Positions 1 through 10,800 of a stretch of 64,000 nt of DNA are shown here, one piece after another; position 1 is the first letter of the stretch, and each line of letters opens with the position of its first letter. The DNA is from Amyelois transitella (lineage: Eukaryota; Arthropoda; Insecta; Lepidoptera; Pyralidae). Both the position numbers and the translations under genes were made by a program. The DNA is taken from the NCBI RefSeq assembly GCF_032362555.1, contig NC_083522.1:7046001-7110000 (forward strand). The letters are read 5' to 3'. The notes beneath the pieces were generated by a model that ran no database searches, was not told the DNA's origin, and saw only the letters and a list, made by a program, of their open reading frames with translations.

Positions 1-800
1 CGTAAGGTCAGGATAATTAGGACGTATGTATTGTATTAGAAAACCGTGTAAAGGTACCTAAATTAGATTAAAGACATTTTATTTTAGTTTATGCTAATTG
101 GATAGATTTAGGGTGTTTGTTCGCAATTTGCAACTAAAACTTACTTTTATATATTCTTTACAATCTTTATTTAAAATATTTATTAATTCATTTAAAACTT
201 TATTGCAAAAAAAAAGTACAAAAGGCGGACCTAATACCGTTTGGTATTCTGTACCAGTTAACCAGCTGACCAAACAGATAAACTTTAAGTTGGTGGTGGT
301 AAATACCAGAGTAAAATCAGGTTTATTAAATAAATAAAAAATAAATACATAAACTTATTTATTATTATCTATGTACACTTTTTGCACGTATTTTTTATAA
401 ATATATCTACAATATAATTACTAACTCACTCTTCGACAATAGTAAGTACATCCAAAATAACTAAACTACGTGCAAGCAACATAATTGCACAGTAGAAGTT
501 CGAGAACACATTGTTTCTTCCATGATATTGTGTTGCAAACAGTGGCTTGGATAGTTCTCATACAGTTTTTGTGGAATGGTAGTAATCACGAAGGCAAAAA
601 GCGAGTAAATACGGGTCGGGGGCTTAGCCTCTCACGGCTGTGGAATAAATTTACTGGTTAATGTTGCTGGATATTTGAGAAAATCTACTTGTAGAATTGG
701 CTTTCCCTAGCTTCTGTCTCGTTTGACGAGCAAGTTTAGTGGAAAGGTACATACGTACGTATGTCCGAACCACTATACCACATTATTGAAAGAAAGTTCC
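1..800. other. AT-rich stretch without a gene
   Basis: No frame here has a recognisable protein motif. One 79-codon open frame near the left edge has low-complexity, AT-driven composition and no family resemblance. The only tidy element begins at about 801, where an SF1 fragment starts. Confidence 0.5.
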
Positions 801-909
801 CGGCTTGGGAGTCCTCCTTTAAGCGATGGGCTAGCAACCTGACACTATTTAAATCTCAATTAAATCAATAAGCCACAGCTGAATGTGGCCTATTAGTCTT
901 TCAAGACTA
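801..909 (+). repeat. SF1 repeat, 3' half
   Basis: SF1 is the dominant interspersed family of this window. A full copy is about 260 bases. It starts GTGCCGTGTGGTTCCCGGCA, has an inner block ATGGATGTCGTAAAAGGCGA, and ends with a short hairpin and an (ATGT)n tail. This copy covers the middle, from the GATGGGCTAGCAACCTG-like block to the TCTTTCAAGACTAA block. It breaks off where the stem-loop at 914-949 begins. Confidence 0.75.
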
Positions 910-913
910 ATCT

Positions 914-949
914 TGATTTCATATAAATTGCAAAATTTATATGAAATCA
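914..949. repeat. Perfect 16-bp stem-loop
   Basis: Arms 914-929 (TGATTTCATATAAATT) and 934-949 are exact reverse complements around a 4-base loop. An outer pair, AATCTT at 909 and AAGATT at 958, extends the symmetry with a gap. It may be the core of a short inverted-repeat element. Confidence 0.75.
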
Positions 950-1186
950 GGAAAAGGGAAGATTCGTATAGAAATTCTTATCGCAGGCTTGCAACTTTTC
1001 CTTATATATGAATCTCAGTTCAATCATTCATCAAAAGAAACGTGCCATTATTGTGATTATTACCACTGTCTGCCCAGTAAGGAGACTAAAGACGTGATAA
1101 TATGAGGAAGTAGTCGTATTCATTTCTGTACAATATCTATATCTAGGTTATAGTTCGTTTATTTTTTTTGATCAAATTAAGGACGT

Positions 1187-1350
1187 CCTGGTAAAGGGTC
1201 AGGTGAAAAGTACCCAAAACCGCCGAGCTTGCATGAAGACAGTTATGAATGTGGATGAAGCGAAGGAAGTATGCAGAGATCGTGGCAAGTGGAAAGAGGT
1301 AGTCTCTGCCTACCCCTCCGGGAAAGAGGAGTGATTTTATGTATGTATAT
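1187..1350 (+). mobile_element. LF2: 3' end of an RTE-like LINE
   Basis: This is the clearest 3' end of the second big family, LF2. One frame reads as a decayed reverse-transcriptase C-terminus (NVDEAKEVCRDRGKWKEVV, then SAYPSGKE). It is followed by a hairpin around CCTACCCCTCCGGGAAAGAGG, GTGATTTTATGTATGTAT and an (ATGT) tail. A C-terminal motif of this kind and a short microsatellite tail fit RTE-clade LINEs; the clade is inferred from recall, not from a search. The 5' part of the element is missing. Confidence 0.6.
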
Positions 1351-1817
1351 TTAACAGTGTCTGTGACTGGGTTAGTTTGAACAATTTCGGCAGATATAGG
1401 AGGAAAGTTAAGAGATTCAACAATAAGTTAACCTACATAGGTATTTTACTTCTCTGTACTGAAATCCGCAAACTTTATCCGCTAGGCTGGCGGCAAACTT
1501 GTGCGTTTGATAGATAGCTTTATTGCTGAGTAGAGTATCGTAATATGGAAATATTCCTTATCAAATAAGCGGTGTTTGTTTTTCAGTGATTGTTTATTAA
1601 ATCGCGTGCACGCTAGTTTGGAAGCAAAGAAAAACATATATGCCAGCTGCTTCTTTTAAAGTAGATTAAAAGTTCCCCTGCAAAAGTCAGACGGGAGTCT
1701 TAAAAGTCAAAAGTTAAAGGCGCACACCGCCACGCGACTGATGATAATGTGACCTGGACTAAAGACAGGAGAAAGATGGAGAACATTGTAAAAATCTATA
1801 AAGGGAAAGGCTAATTA

Positions 1818-2000
1818 ATTGGGTATCTCCTTTTAGGTTATCTTTCGCTATATGAATCTCAATTCCATATTAAACCCATGCAGCTGAACATGGCTTTCGA
1901 GTCTTTTCGAAACTGTTGGCTCTGTTTATCCTTGCTTTCGAAATTGTTGGCTCTGTCTACCCCAAAAGGATAAAGATGTGATACCTATATGTCTCAAGGC
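1818..2000 (+). repeat. SF1 repeat, 3' part, with internal duplication
   Basis: The 3' half of SF1 is present from the TCTCCTTTTAGG-like block onward. The block around AACTGTTGGCTCTGT occurs twice, at about 1910 and 1940, so the end is locally duplicated or two copies are fused. Confidence 0.65.
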
Positions 2001-2007
2001 AGAGTGA

Positions 2008-2105
2008 ATGAGAAAAACGTACTCCATCTCGTTCCCATGGATGTCGTAAAAGGCGACTAAGGGATAGGCTTATAAACATGGGATTCTTCCATTAGGCGTT
2101 GGTGT
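2008..2105 (+). repeat. SF1 repeat, 5' part
   Basis: Starts in the ACTCCATCTC block, contains the intact ATGGATGTCGTAAAAGGCGA core, and stops after GGGATTCTTCC. It faces the minus-strand copy that begins 34 bases further on. Confidence 0.75.
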
Positions 2106-2138
2106 TTGTGATACTTGATATCCTCCGACGACTAAGTA

Positions 2139-2392
2139 TACATACATAGATCATGTCTATATCCCTTGTGGGGTAGACAGAGCCAAAAGTATTGAAAAAA
2201 AAAACTGATAGGCCACGTTCAGCTGTTTGGCTTAATGATTGAATTGAGATTCAAATAGTGACAGGTTGCTATCCTAAAATAAGATTCCCAATGTGTTAAG
2301 CCTATCCCTTAGTCGCCTCCTACATCCATGGGAAATGAGATGATGTGATCCTTTTCTTTTTTTATATTGATGCCAGGAACCACACGGTTAAC
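2139..2392 (-). repeat. SF1 repeat, near full length
   Basis: A complete minus-strand copy, from the TATATCCCTTG hairpin end to the ACCACACGG end. It has an A9 run inside the TTGAAAAGACTG block and loses a few bases near 2275. With the plus copy at 2008-2105 it forms an inverted pair. Confidence 0.85.
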
Positions 2393-2802
2393 ATACTTAG
2401 CTAAAGTAATTGTGCCTACACCCTTAGGTTAAGTTGGAATAGTATTATTAATATGAACCCTTTTAATATTATTACTTTCGTCTGTTGTATTGTCTTTTAC
2501 TATCTAATAAAAAATTAATATTTCAAATTTCTAAAACAAACAAATGACGTAACCTAAAAACCGATCACATTACTAAAACGCGGAAGATGCAATCATTCTT
2601 TGTCAAACGTCAATTTGTTATTCCCTTTTCTTACCTCCAGCGTGGTTAAGGAGATTTATTAACCTTATTAGGGCGGACCTATTGACCCCTGTCGACAGAT
2701 TACACCTAAGATTCTTGTAATATTAGATAGAGATGAATAACGCTGAATATTGGTACTGGTATATAGAAATTGTATTTATATAAGAGTAGGTACGCTCGTG
2801 TA

Positions 2803-2935
2803 TATACCCCTCCGGTAAAGATGATAAAATCACTCCTTTTTCCCGCAGGGGTAGGCAGTAACTATGATCCATGCATACTTCTTTCGCTTCATTCACATTC
2901 ACAACTTAGATAGATTGACACTGCACCATAAGAAA
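2803..2935 (-). mobile_element. LF2 LINE 3'-end fragment
   Basis: Minus-strand LF2 remnant. The reversed tail region (AAAATCACTCCTTTTTCCCG), the GGGGTAGGCAG block and the CATACTTCTTTCGCTTCATTC block appear in the expected order. Confidence 0.6.
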
Positions 2936-3065
2936 AAGAAACAGAAAAAAAAACCCCACAGGTAATGAGGTACAAAGGCGGACTTATCGCTAAAGCAGTC
3001 TCTTCCAGTCAACCTTAGGGTGAGAGGAAATTAAAATAGAAATACCTCAAGATCTCAAGATCGTA

Positions 3066-3395
3066 AGTTTAGTACTCTTGAACTAACCTTTTTCCAGAAC
3101 GCGTCACCGATTTACACCCGCGTCAAAGGTATCTAGGCTTTTGTTGTTAGCTGCGCCAGGTTTTCCTATACATAAATATGCCATTTTTCCCAAACTGATA
3201 GATAGTTAACTACATCTTTCACGTGCCATGTCCCTGCATACTTCTTTTGCCACATTTACCAGTATTTTAATGCGAGCCCCTTCATTTAGGGTACTCTTGA
3301 ACTGACCTTTTGCTAGAACGTGCCCGATTTGATTACTAAACTTCTTTTCCGAGCTTCATCCACATTCATCAGTCTTTTTTAATATGCTCTGATTA
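3066..3395 (-). mobile_element. LF2 LINE fragments, decayed and broken
   Basis: Two overlapping or rearranged minus-strand LF2 pieces share a GTACTCTTGAACTGACCTTT-like block at about 3070 and 3290. A CATACTTCTTTTGCC block lies at about 3237. Order and divergence suggest two insertions that have decayed. Confidence 0.45.
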
Positions 3396-3404
3396 CGTAC
3401 ATAT

Positions 3405-3600
3405 CTACACATAATCACGACTTATCCCTTGCGGGATTGACAGAGTCATCAGTCGTGAAAAGACTGATACGTTCACCTATTTCTTTTAATGATAGAATTG
3501 AGATTTATACAGTGACAGGTTGCTCGACCATCGCCTACAAGAAGAATCCCAAGTTTTATAAGCATAAATCCATAGGGAAGACGGAGTGGTCCAATTATAC
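3405..3600 (-). repeat. SF1 repeat, most of a copy
   Basis: Minus-strand SF1 from the TTATCCCTTGCGGGATTGAC end to the GGAGTGGTCC block. The region next to the CATCCATGGG core has diverged to CATAAATCCATAGGG. Confidence 0.7.
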
Positions 3601-3904
3601 ACGTGTATGTACATATGAATACAAGGAATATTTATGAATTTCCGTAACGATAATAACTGCGGATATTTTATGGATATTTTATGAATTAATAATTTATTGT
3701 CTGTGCGTTAATGTTCGTTATCATTTTAATTTGTATTAAGGTATTTAATTTGATTTGTAGGTATTTGTTTGTACGTTCGTTAAGTTTGACGCTTTCATGT
3801 CTTAACTGCGGAACTGATTTTTATGAAATTAGGAATGTTATTATTGAAGTCTCGAGGTCAAAATATAGGATAGATTTTCTGCGGACGAGTTTGCGGATTA
3901 CGTA

Positions 3905-4020
3905 CATACATATAATTTCGTCTTCATCCCTTACGGGGGGGTATGCAGAGCTAACTGTCTCGACTAGACTGAAAGGCCACGTCCACCTGTATGACCTAAT
4001 GATAGATTAAGATTCAAATG
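3905..4020 (-). repeat. SF1 repeat, 3' part
   Basis: Minus-strand 3' half: the CATACATATAAT tail, a variant of the hairpin with seven Gs, and the ATGATAGATTAAGATTCAAA block. It ends where the stem-loop cluster begins. Confidence 0.7.
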
Positions 4021-4027
4021 AAGGATA

Positions 4028-4085
4028 TTTTCTTAAGGGAAGGTCTTGTAACATAGTAATGTTGCAAGACCTTCGCTTAAGAAAA
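4028..4085. repeat. 27-bp stem-loop
   Basis: Arms 4028-4054 and 4059-4085 pair along 27 bases with two mismatches around a 4-base loop. The stem includes TTTTCTTAAG and GAAGGTCTTG. It abuts an SF1 fragment and may be a foldback element or a hairpin left by template switching. Confidence 0.8.
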
Positions 4086-4129
4086 GATTGCATTAAGATT
4101 TATAATTATTAATACACTTTATGATTATT

Positions 4130-4191
4130 AAACACAGAGCAAAGAACCCGGTTGGTCCCCGGTCTATCCCACAATAAACTATTTCTGTGTT
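4130..4191. repeat. 9-bp inverted repeat around a GC-rich loop
   Basis: AAACACAGA near 4130 is mirrored by TCTGTGTTT ending near 4191. The loop holds a further imperfect self-complementary piece, ACCCGGTTGGTCCCCGGT. It sits between two stronger hairpins. Confidence 0.5.
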
Positions 4192-4244
4192 TAACACTTT
4201 CGATTTGTTAAATATGTGAAATTACGACATAACTTACATACTGA

Positions 4245-4306
4245 TGAAAAGTGATAACTATTAGACATGAAATAAATGTATTTCATGACTAATATTTATC
4301 TTTTCA
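4245..4306. repeat. ~30-bp imperfect stem-loop
   Basis: Arms 4245-4274 and 4279-4306 pair with a two-base bulge and a few mismatches, closed by a 4-base loop. This is the third foldback in under 300 bases. Confidence 0.7.
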
Positions 4307-4619
4307 CACCATTTTCACGATTTATTACCAGCGTTATGTAATGCGCTCTAAAATTCTGTCATCGTAGTGGATTTCTATCAGAATGATGGTGATATATGCT
4401 CGTTATCTGCAATCTTGACTAATGTTTCTTGACGATGTGGTAATAGGCTTCGAGTCAGTTAGCGTTTCAATAATTACTTCATTAATCTTTTTTCTATGTT
4501 TGCTATCAATTGGAACATTTGAAAGTTTTACATTAACGTGCATTTTTTTTATAAACTGTAACTGTGTTACTCTTTTAACTTGTTCGGACAGAAGCGGTGA
4601 AATTATCATCATTCTTTTC

Positions 4620-4705
4620 TCTCAATTCCATCTATAAGTCATACTGAACATGTTCTTTTAGACTTTTTAAGATTGTTGGCTCTGTTTCCCCCGCAGGGGA
4701 TACAG
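4620..4705 (+). repeat. SF1 repeat, 3' fragment
   Basis: From the CTCAATTCCATC block through GACTTTTTAAGATTGTTGGC to the CCCCGCAGGGGATACAGACG hairpin. The (ATGT) tail is degraded. Confidence 0.65.
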
Positions 4706-6714
4706 ACGATATATGCACCCTTTCAACGCTTACCCCAATTCTGACCTGCAGGCCAAAATGCCAGGTAAAATAGTTTACGTTACGATAATTCATAAAAAAA
4801 TCCGTGAAAATGTCATTATTTTTTACTATTAGCTCTACTCAAAAAATAAATACATGATAGTATATACCTACATATATGTTTGTAGAAAATGTCGTAGGAT
4901 TTCAAAACAATTCCAAACTTTTCTAATACACAAAGCCATTAAAACTTCTAGAACTTTGCACTGAGAACTAGTGAGACGATATGGTGTCCCATAACTTCCT
5001 TTTTTATGGGTTCACTTGGCAAGGGACGTATATATTATACAACTTGAGTTTGTATGCCGTATCTTACCGTACCTATATGTAGTATCGTTCTCAGACAGAG
5101 TTTTAATTATGTCGTTTCATGACACACATATCACGTCTATTTCCCTTACGGCAAAGGCAGTGTCAGTAGTCAAACAAGATAAGAAAGCCAACTTTACAGA
5201 ATAGCTTAATAATCAATTTTTTTATATTGTTTACCGCTTGTATCTTTACATACTTAATTAAAATCGCATTAATGCTTCTTTCTTCTCGGAGCCAAGTCTT
5301 TCAGATTTGGCTATTGGCTTTGTTGGATCTCAAGTCTCGAAGGCCACTTTTAGGTTTATTAAAGTAAAAAAATCAGAGAATATAGCGATTTCTACTCTAT
5401 TTTTTCACTACTGTAGACATTGTTATTGAACTTTTATTAGCTATCGTACTTACCTAAAACAAGAAAGCTCCACATTTTCAAGTACACCTGAAAGCAACAC
5501 TGTCCACAAAGACACACTGCAAAGTTTCCTCCGTCACTAATAAAAAAATAAATTAAACACAAAATGGCGACATGGTGTTAGACGCGCGTTTGTTGATCAA
5601 ATGCGTTGGTGCTTTTAATGAATCGGTAATATGTTGGTGTATTTGTTACTCTTTACCCTACCAACAACAGAGCAAAATTATCACATGATGCTGGGAGGGT
5701 TTTGCTCTGTATTTAGAGTTCAAACACTTGGGAGTTTCCATTGACATGGTTGTCATTGTCCTAAATGTATTGATCATTGAATGCAACACTCAGTTATGAA
5801 ATGTTTAAGAGTTTGTGTTTTGGTTGTAGAATTTATTGGATGGAAACTAGATAAGGTTGAGATGAAAAAGTTAAGTAAAATATTAATTACATACAGCTGT
5901 ATATGACTTACGGAGTACATAGAGCCAATAACCAAGAGAAACGGTTATCTAGAAGTTCTTACATGCTTTAATGCAAATTAAACCTTATTGAAATTAATAG
6001 AAACATTTCCGTTAATATATGATATCATATACATATAAAATGTGTTAAAAAAATGTCACATAAGTGAAATAAAAAAAAATAAGTTCAAGTCAAGTCTAAA
6101 CATATATAAACCCGAGTCAAATTTAATTCTAATTTCTATACAAAAGAATTGTGTCATATGAGAACTTAAAATTTGCGACCGACTTTGCTCGTACATCAAT
6201 ACATTGTATTGTATCCGCTTTGGTTTAAAGGATCAATTAGTATGGGGTAGCAAATATAATTTTAATATTTCGCTAAAGGTTACCTTGAAAACTTGATCGG
6301 ACTCATGAACTTAATTTGACTGGTGTTAAAAAATTCGTAGAGGGTCTAAAGAATAAGCTATAAATCATACCCTTACCAAACCCAACTTTCATTCAGAGAT
6401 TTCATCTGGCACAAAAACTTTTACACGTTAATTATGGATAGAGTCATTATACTAAACGACGTAATGTAATCAGCTTATAAGAACCACGTCGATTTTGATT
6501 GTCATGTGAACTGCAGTAAAAAGGTCTCGGTGAGCCAATATGTTTCTGTCACTATAGTGTAACTAGATGTAATTAGTACATTCGGACGTAATACTGATGT
6601 TGTTACTGGATGGTGATAGTTTTTACTTATTGAGTTGGCGCTAGCAATTTAGAGAATTCCAATCTCGTGAGAATGTTGGCTTGATTTATGCATATTTTGA
6701 AATGGAAGGAATAA
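4706..6714. other. Gene-free stretch with scattered repeat remnants
   Basis: No coding signal was recognised. A very degraded SF1 end may lie at about 5127-5180. An 11-bp inverted repeat, ACAGAGCAAAA with TTTTGCTCTGT, lies at about 5667-5711. A minus-strand AG/GTAAGT junction occurs at 5454/5453 and is listed separately. Confidence 0.4.
5448..5470 (-). other. Candidate recursive splice site (minus strand)
   Basis: Reading the minus strand, CTTTCTTGTTTTAG is followed at once by GTAAGTACG. A pyrimidine-rich 3' splice site joined to a strong 5' splice site is the form of a ratchet point in long insect introns. No host gene is visible, and one or two such 8-mers are expected by chance in a window this size. 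Confidence 0.25.
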
Positions 6715-6865
6715 TTAGAAGAATGCCGTTTTCATGTGCGCTGGACTGACAAAATAAAATCAGCAGTGGGAAACCGCGAATCAGACAGTCTGCCCATCGT
6801 ACTTTGGAAGGCAAGTAAGGTTAAAGAGGATATACATAGGAATGAAGTTACGAATGTGGTTCTGA
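6715..6865 (+). mobile_element. Decayed LINE reverse-transcriptase C-terminal fragment
   Basis: One frame reads RWTDKIKSAVGN, a motif typical of the C-terminal region of RTE-like reverse transcriptases in insects. It is followed by a diverged match to the segment upstream of the LF2 3' end (GAATGAAGTTACGAATGTGG). Stops and gaps interrupt the frame. It is probably an older LF2-type insertion. Confidence 0.45.
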
Positions 6866-7861
6866 AAAATTCGACACTGTCACACACATTGACGTCAAGT
6901 TTTTATTTTCATTAGATTGAAATTTCTGTAATTATTTGTTTTAATCTGAACGCGGCATGTGAATGTGGAAGCTTTTGGCTTTGTCTAATCGAAAGGCATA
7001 AAGACTTGATATGTATTTACTTATAGTTCACATTCATTTTGATCACCCTTTCATTGATTCATCACCCAATCAAATCTTATAGTAATGAAATGGAATGTGA
7101 AATGAGCCAAAAGCTGCACATTTATCTACGGGTTTTTCTTAACAGTAAATTATGTATGCGTACCTTAGAGTTTTTGCCGTGATAAATATGAATGTAAAAT
7201 AGGTCCAATAGATATCGATTCGAACGTGCGAACCAAATTATTCTTAACTATGAATATACGAGAATTACGTATTGACGTGAGAAACCAGATAACATACAAT
7301 TTATTTTTGTTTGTCTTTGGTTTTAAGTGGGAATGGGATTCCTGTATTCCATTTGGTAACACGGCAAAGGCTTTGAATCAAATTTGATAGTTCGTTAAAA
7401 ACCACAGAAAATAAGAAGGAATTGTATAACATGACGAATTTTTGGAAACAACACCTAGTAGTAGGTAATAAAGAAATATTGTCTTACAGAAACCAAAAAA
7501 AATGAAGAACGTTCCACCGACAAGAGTTAGCTCAGAGCAGCTTATGCTCGTGAATGTATCAACATTTGAGGCCAAGAGTCATAAGTTTCTGTCATCAGAA
7601 AGTATAGCTATTTGGTCTCCAATAAAAATACACAAGCGCTCTTTTCTTCGATCTTCAATATTCAGCTTAATCTGTGCATAAAGATTGATTGATTGCAGTA
7701 TAAATATATATGCCCGCTTCATTTGTATGGTCTCCCAAGAATCTTTAGTAAACCTCAAGATTTTCTTTTCTATTATTAAGAAAGTTTAGTGTACGTACAA
7801 AATAGTGATAATTTCGGCTTATGATAAATTGAATAAAAAAATCTTTAATCGTTATTAATAC

Positions 7862-7867
7862 TTTATT
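7862..7867 (-). terminator. Polyadenylation signal of gene A
   Basis: AATAAA on the minus strand lies only five bases after the TGA stop of gene A, which implies a very short 3' untranslated region. Confidence 0.6.
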
Positions 7868-7871
7868 GAAA

Positions 7872-10800
7872 TCATAACTTAGACGATTCTGGCGCTATAA
7901 ATCCCCACAGCACACAATGGTACTTTTTAAATCCCAATTTGTAATACAGGTTGATCGCACTATCGTTCCCTTCCATTACAAAACAGTAAACATCTTTGTT
8001 GTCCTTGATTTGTTTATTACATACATATTTGAGGAGTAAATCTGCGTAACCCTTTTTTCGGAATTTCTCCAGAGTGAATAAATGAGTGAGAAAACCAACT
8101 TCGTTGATAAAGACGAAGCAGGCTAACTGGCGGTCTTGGAACAGTCCAAAGCCATATTGGGCCTTTACGAGAAGTTGAAAGAACCAGTCTGAACCTTTGT
8201 GCTTGTTGACCCACGTTGAGTCCACTATATCTATGTGCTCCTCCGTCAAAAGTTCTATCGTCACATCTTTGGGTAACCTGGAAATTAAGAAACTTCTTTT
8301 TAAACACCTTTATGATAAGTACGCAGATTGATACCATAAAGTTAGAAGAGACTTTTGTGTGTAATAATAATAATAATAAAAGTTTATTTATTTCTCCACA
8401 ATAAACAAAGTATTAACCTAGTTACAGTAAATAATTCAAAACATGTAGGAGTGGAGACTGGTGCCCGTGCTAGGCTCCGAAGATCCTGTGTTACGGGTCA
8501 CCAGGTCTCACCCAGTAATTAAGTTAAGACTAATCTATGTTAGTACTTATTCAGATGTATTCAAAAGTATGTGGAGTGTATGTGTTGCGTATGGCCTGGC
8601 CAGGCGAGAAAATTATTATTATAAAATAACTTTTGGTTACTGTGTGAGCACACACAAGCACCATGGTTGCTCAATAGGTACACAGACAAAACTGTAACCC
8701 AACTGTGTCTGTGCTCAAGGGATATCAACGAAAATATATATATATATATAGGAGTCTAGACAATAGGGGAACATATCACTGACATGGACAAAGATTGGAC
8801 TAAGACTAAGACAATGAGATCATTAGATCCTCAGTCTCGTCATAAGTGAGGGTTTGTAACCAGACGCTTACAGTTTTTTTGCAATTAAATTTGTTGAGAC
8901 TATATATATTGGTAATAGAATGAATTTTCTTATAAAGATATGGTCCGAGATAGTGAAAAAATTTCTTTACAAATTGGGTTTCAACGTCTGGCAACGGAAG
9001 TCTGAGCCTTCTGTTCCTAATTTCCGGTTGGGGTACGTAAGGAAGCCGAGAGTGTTGTAGCATGACAGTTGCAAGAATAAAAAGCTGCCTTACTGTAAGG
9101 ACACCACATAATTTATAGAGATCGGAAGTGGGATATCTAAATGGTTTGAAGGTACATACTTTTAATACAGCCCTTTGGGCCCTTTCGAGAAGAAGAATGT
9201 GGGATTTAGATGCACCACCCCAGGAAGTGATGCAGTAAGCAATGATGGACTGACATAGAGCCAAGTATGTCATACGGAGGACCTTCGCATCTGCCACATA
9301 GCGTAATTTTTTGAAAATATATAAGTTTTCTTGTACGTTTAGCTAGTAATACGATATGGGTTTCAAAACTCAAATGTTGATCAATGGTGATGCCAAGGTA
9401 CTTGGTGGTGCTCACACTTTTCAAATTGGGACATTGACATGAGTTATCATTGCATTGGGAAGACTTGTGACAGTGTGCAATCAAGCAGTGCTCAACGGGG
9501 TTTGGTCGGTTTACATTTCTAATAGTAAAAGCAATATAATTGGTTTTAGTAACATTCAGTGTCAAATAATTATCATTTAGCCACATTTTTACACAATCCA
9601 AACCCGTTTGTGCAGATCTAAAAGTTTCTGACCAATTCGTGCCTGTAAAAACAAGGGCTGTGTCATCAGCAAATGACACGATTTTACCGTTATGAAGTGG
9701 GAGATTGCACAGATCGTTCATATATATCAAGAACAGACAAGGACCCAATATACTCCCCTGAGGAACCCCATAATTGACGCTCTGGTCTGAACTTGTGTAC
9801 ATGCCAATCTTCACACGTTGAACACGATCAGTCAGATATTCCCTGAACAAATTGAGTTGTGTGCCTCTGATACCGATCCTCTCCAGCTTGGTGATCAGCA
9901 ATGGAACGGACACGGTATCAAAGGCCTTTTTAAAATCTAGGAATAATACCACGCACTTTAACTTTGAGTCTAATGCCTGAGCAACACTACCAACCACCGA
10001 GTTTACAGCTTCAGAAGTGGATGAGTTGTGACGAAAACCAAATTGGTTTTTAGATAGAACGGAATTTCGTTCTAGGTATTTAATTAAGGCGTTATGAATA
10101 ATACGTTGTAATAAAAAGTACTAATACTGTATTTTATGAAAAAAAAACAAATATTGTAATGATGCAATGCACTGGTTATTTGAATGGATTAGTCAGGTAG
10201 ATACCTAAATGATTTTCTATTAGGAAAATATACGAGTAATAACTAACGTTGCTACCGATTTATGCATGGATATAACTCTATAAGTTATCTTTGCACTAGA
10301 CACTTAATTATACCTTTATCAATACATGTCAGTTATAACACAATTCTAAATGGTTTTAACGTTGATATTTCCTTCACTCGTCGGTGATATAATACTTAAT
10401 GTGTGTTCTAAATGATAATGGCGATGAGTTGCACCTACTGGCTCTTCCGTTAAATATCTCTCATCAATCCTCTCTTAACTTAACCCTTGTCAATATTAAA
10501 CTGTTACTTTATAGAACAAAAGGACAAAATTAAGAACAAAAATATTACCGTATATCTTCAAAAATTGGCGTGTCTTTTGTTAACAGAAACATATAATGTG
10601 GAGTCCCTGGTCTCCTAATGACCATGTTGATATCTTTTAATACAGCATTTATAGCTCGGGTGATGTGGATTGGTGGGGCTGGAATAGTGTAAGATTTGCT
10701 CCAGTCTATTAATTTTGTATCTCTCAAGGCTTCTTCTATATTTGTTGTATCGTCGCTTGGGCATTGGATAATTAGTTCTCTGACTGGACCCTGTGGTAGA

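Noticed and set aside
4028-4306. MicroRNA precursors
   Set aside because: The loops are only 4 bases and there is no evidence of small RNAs; they are kept only as stem-loops.
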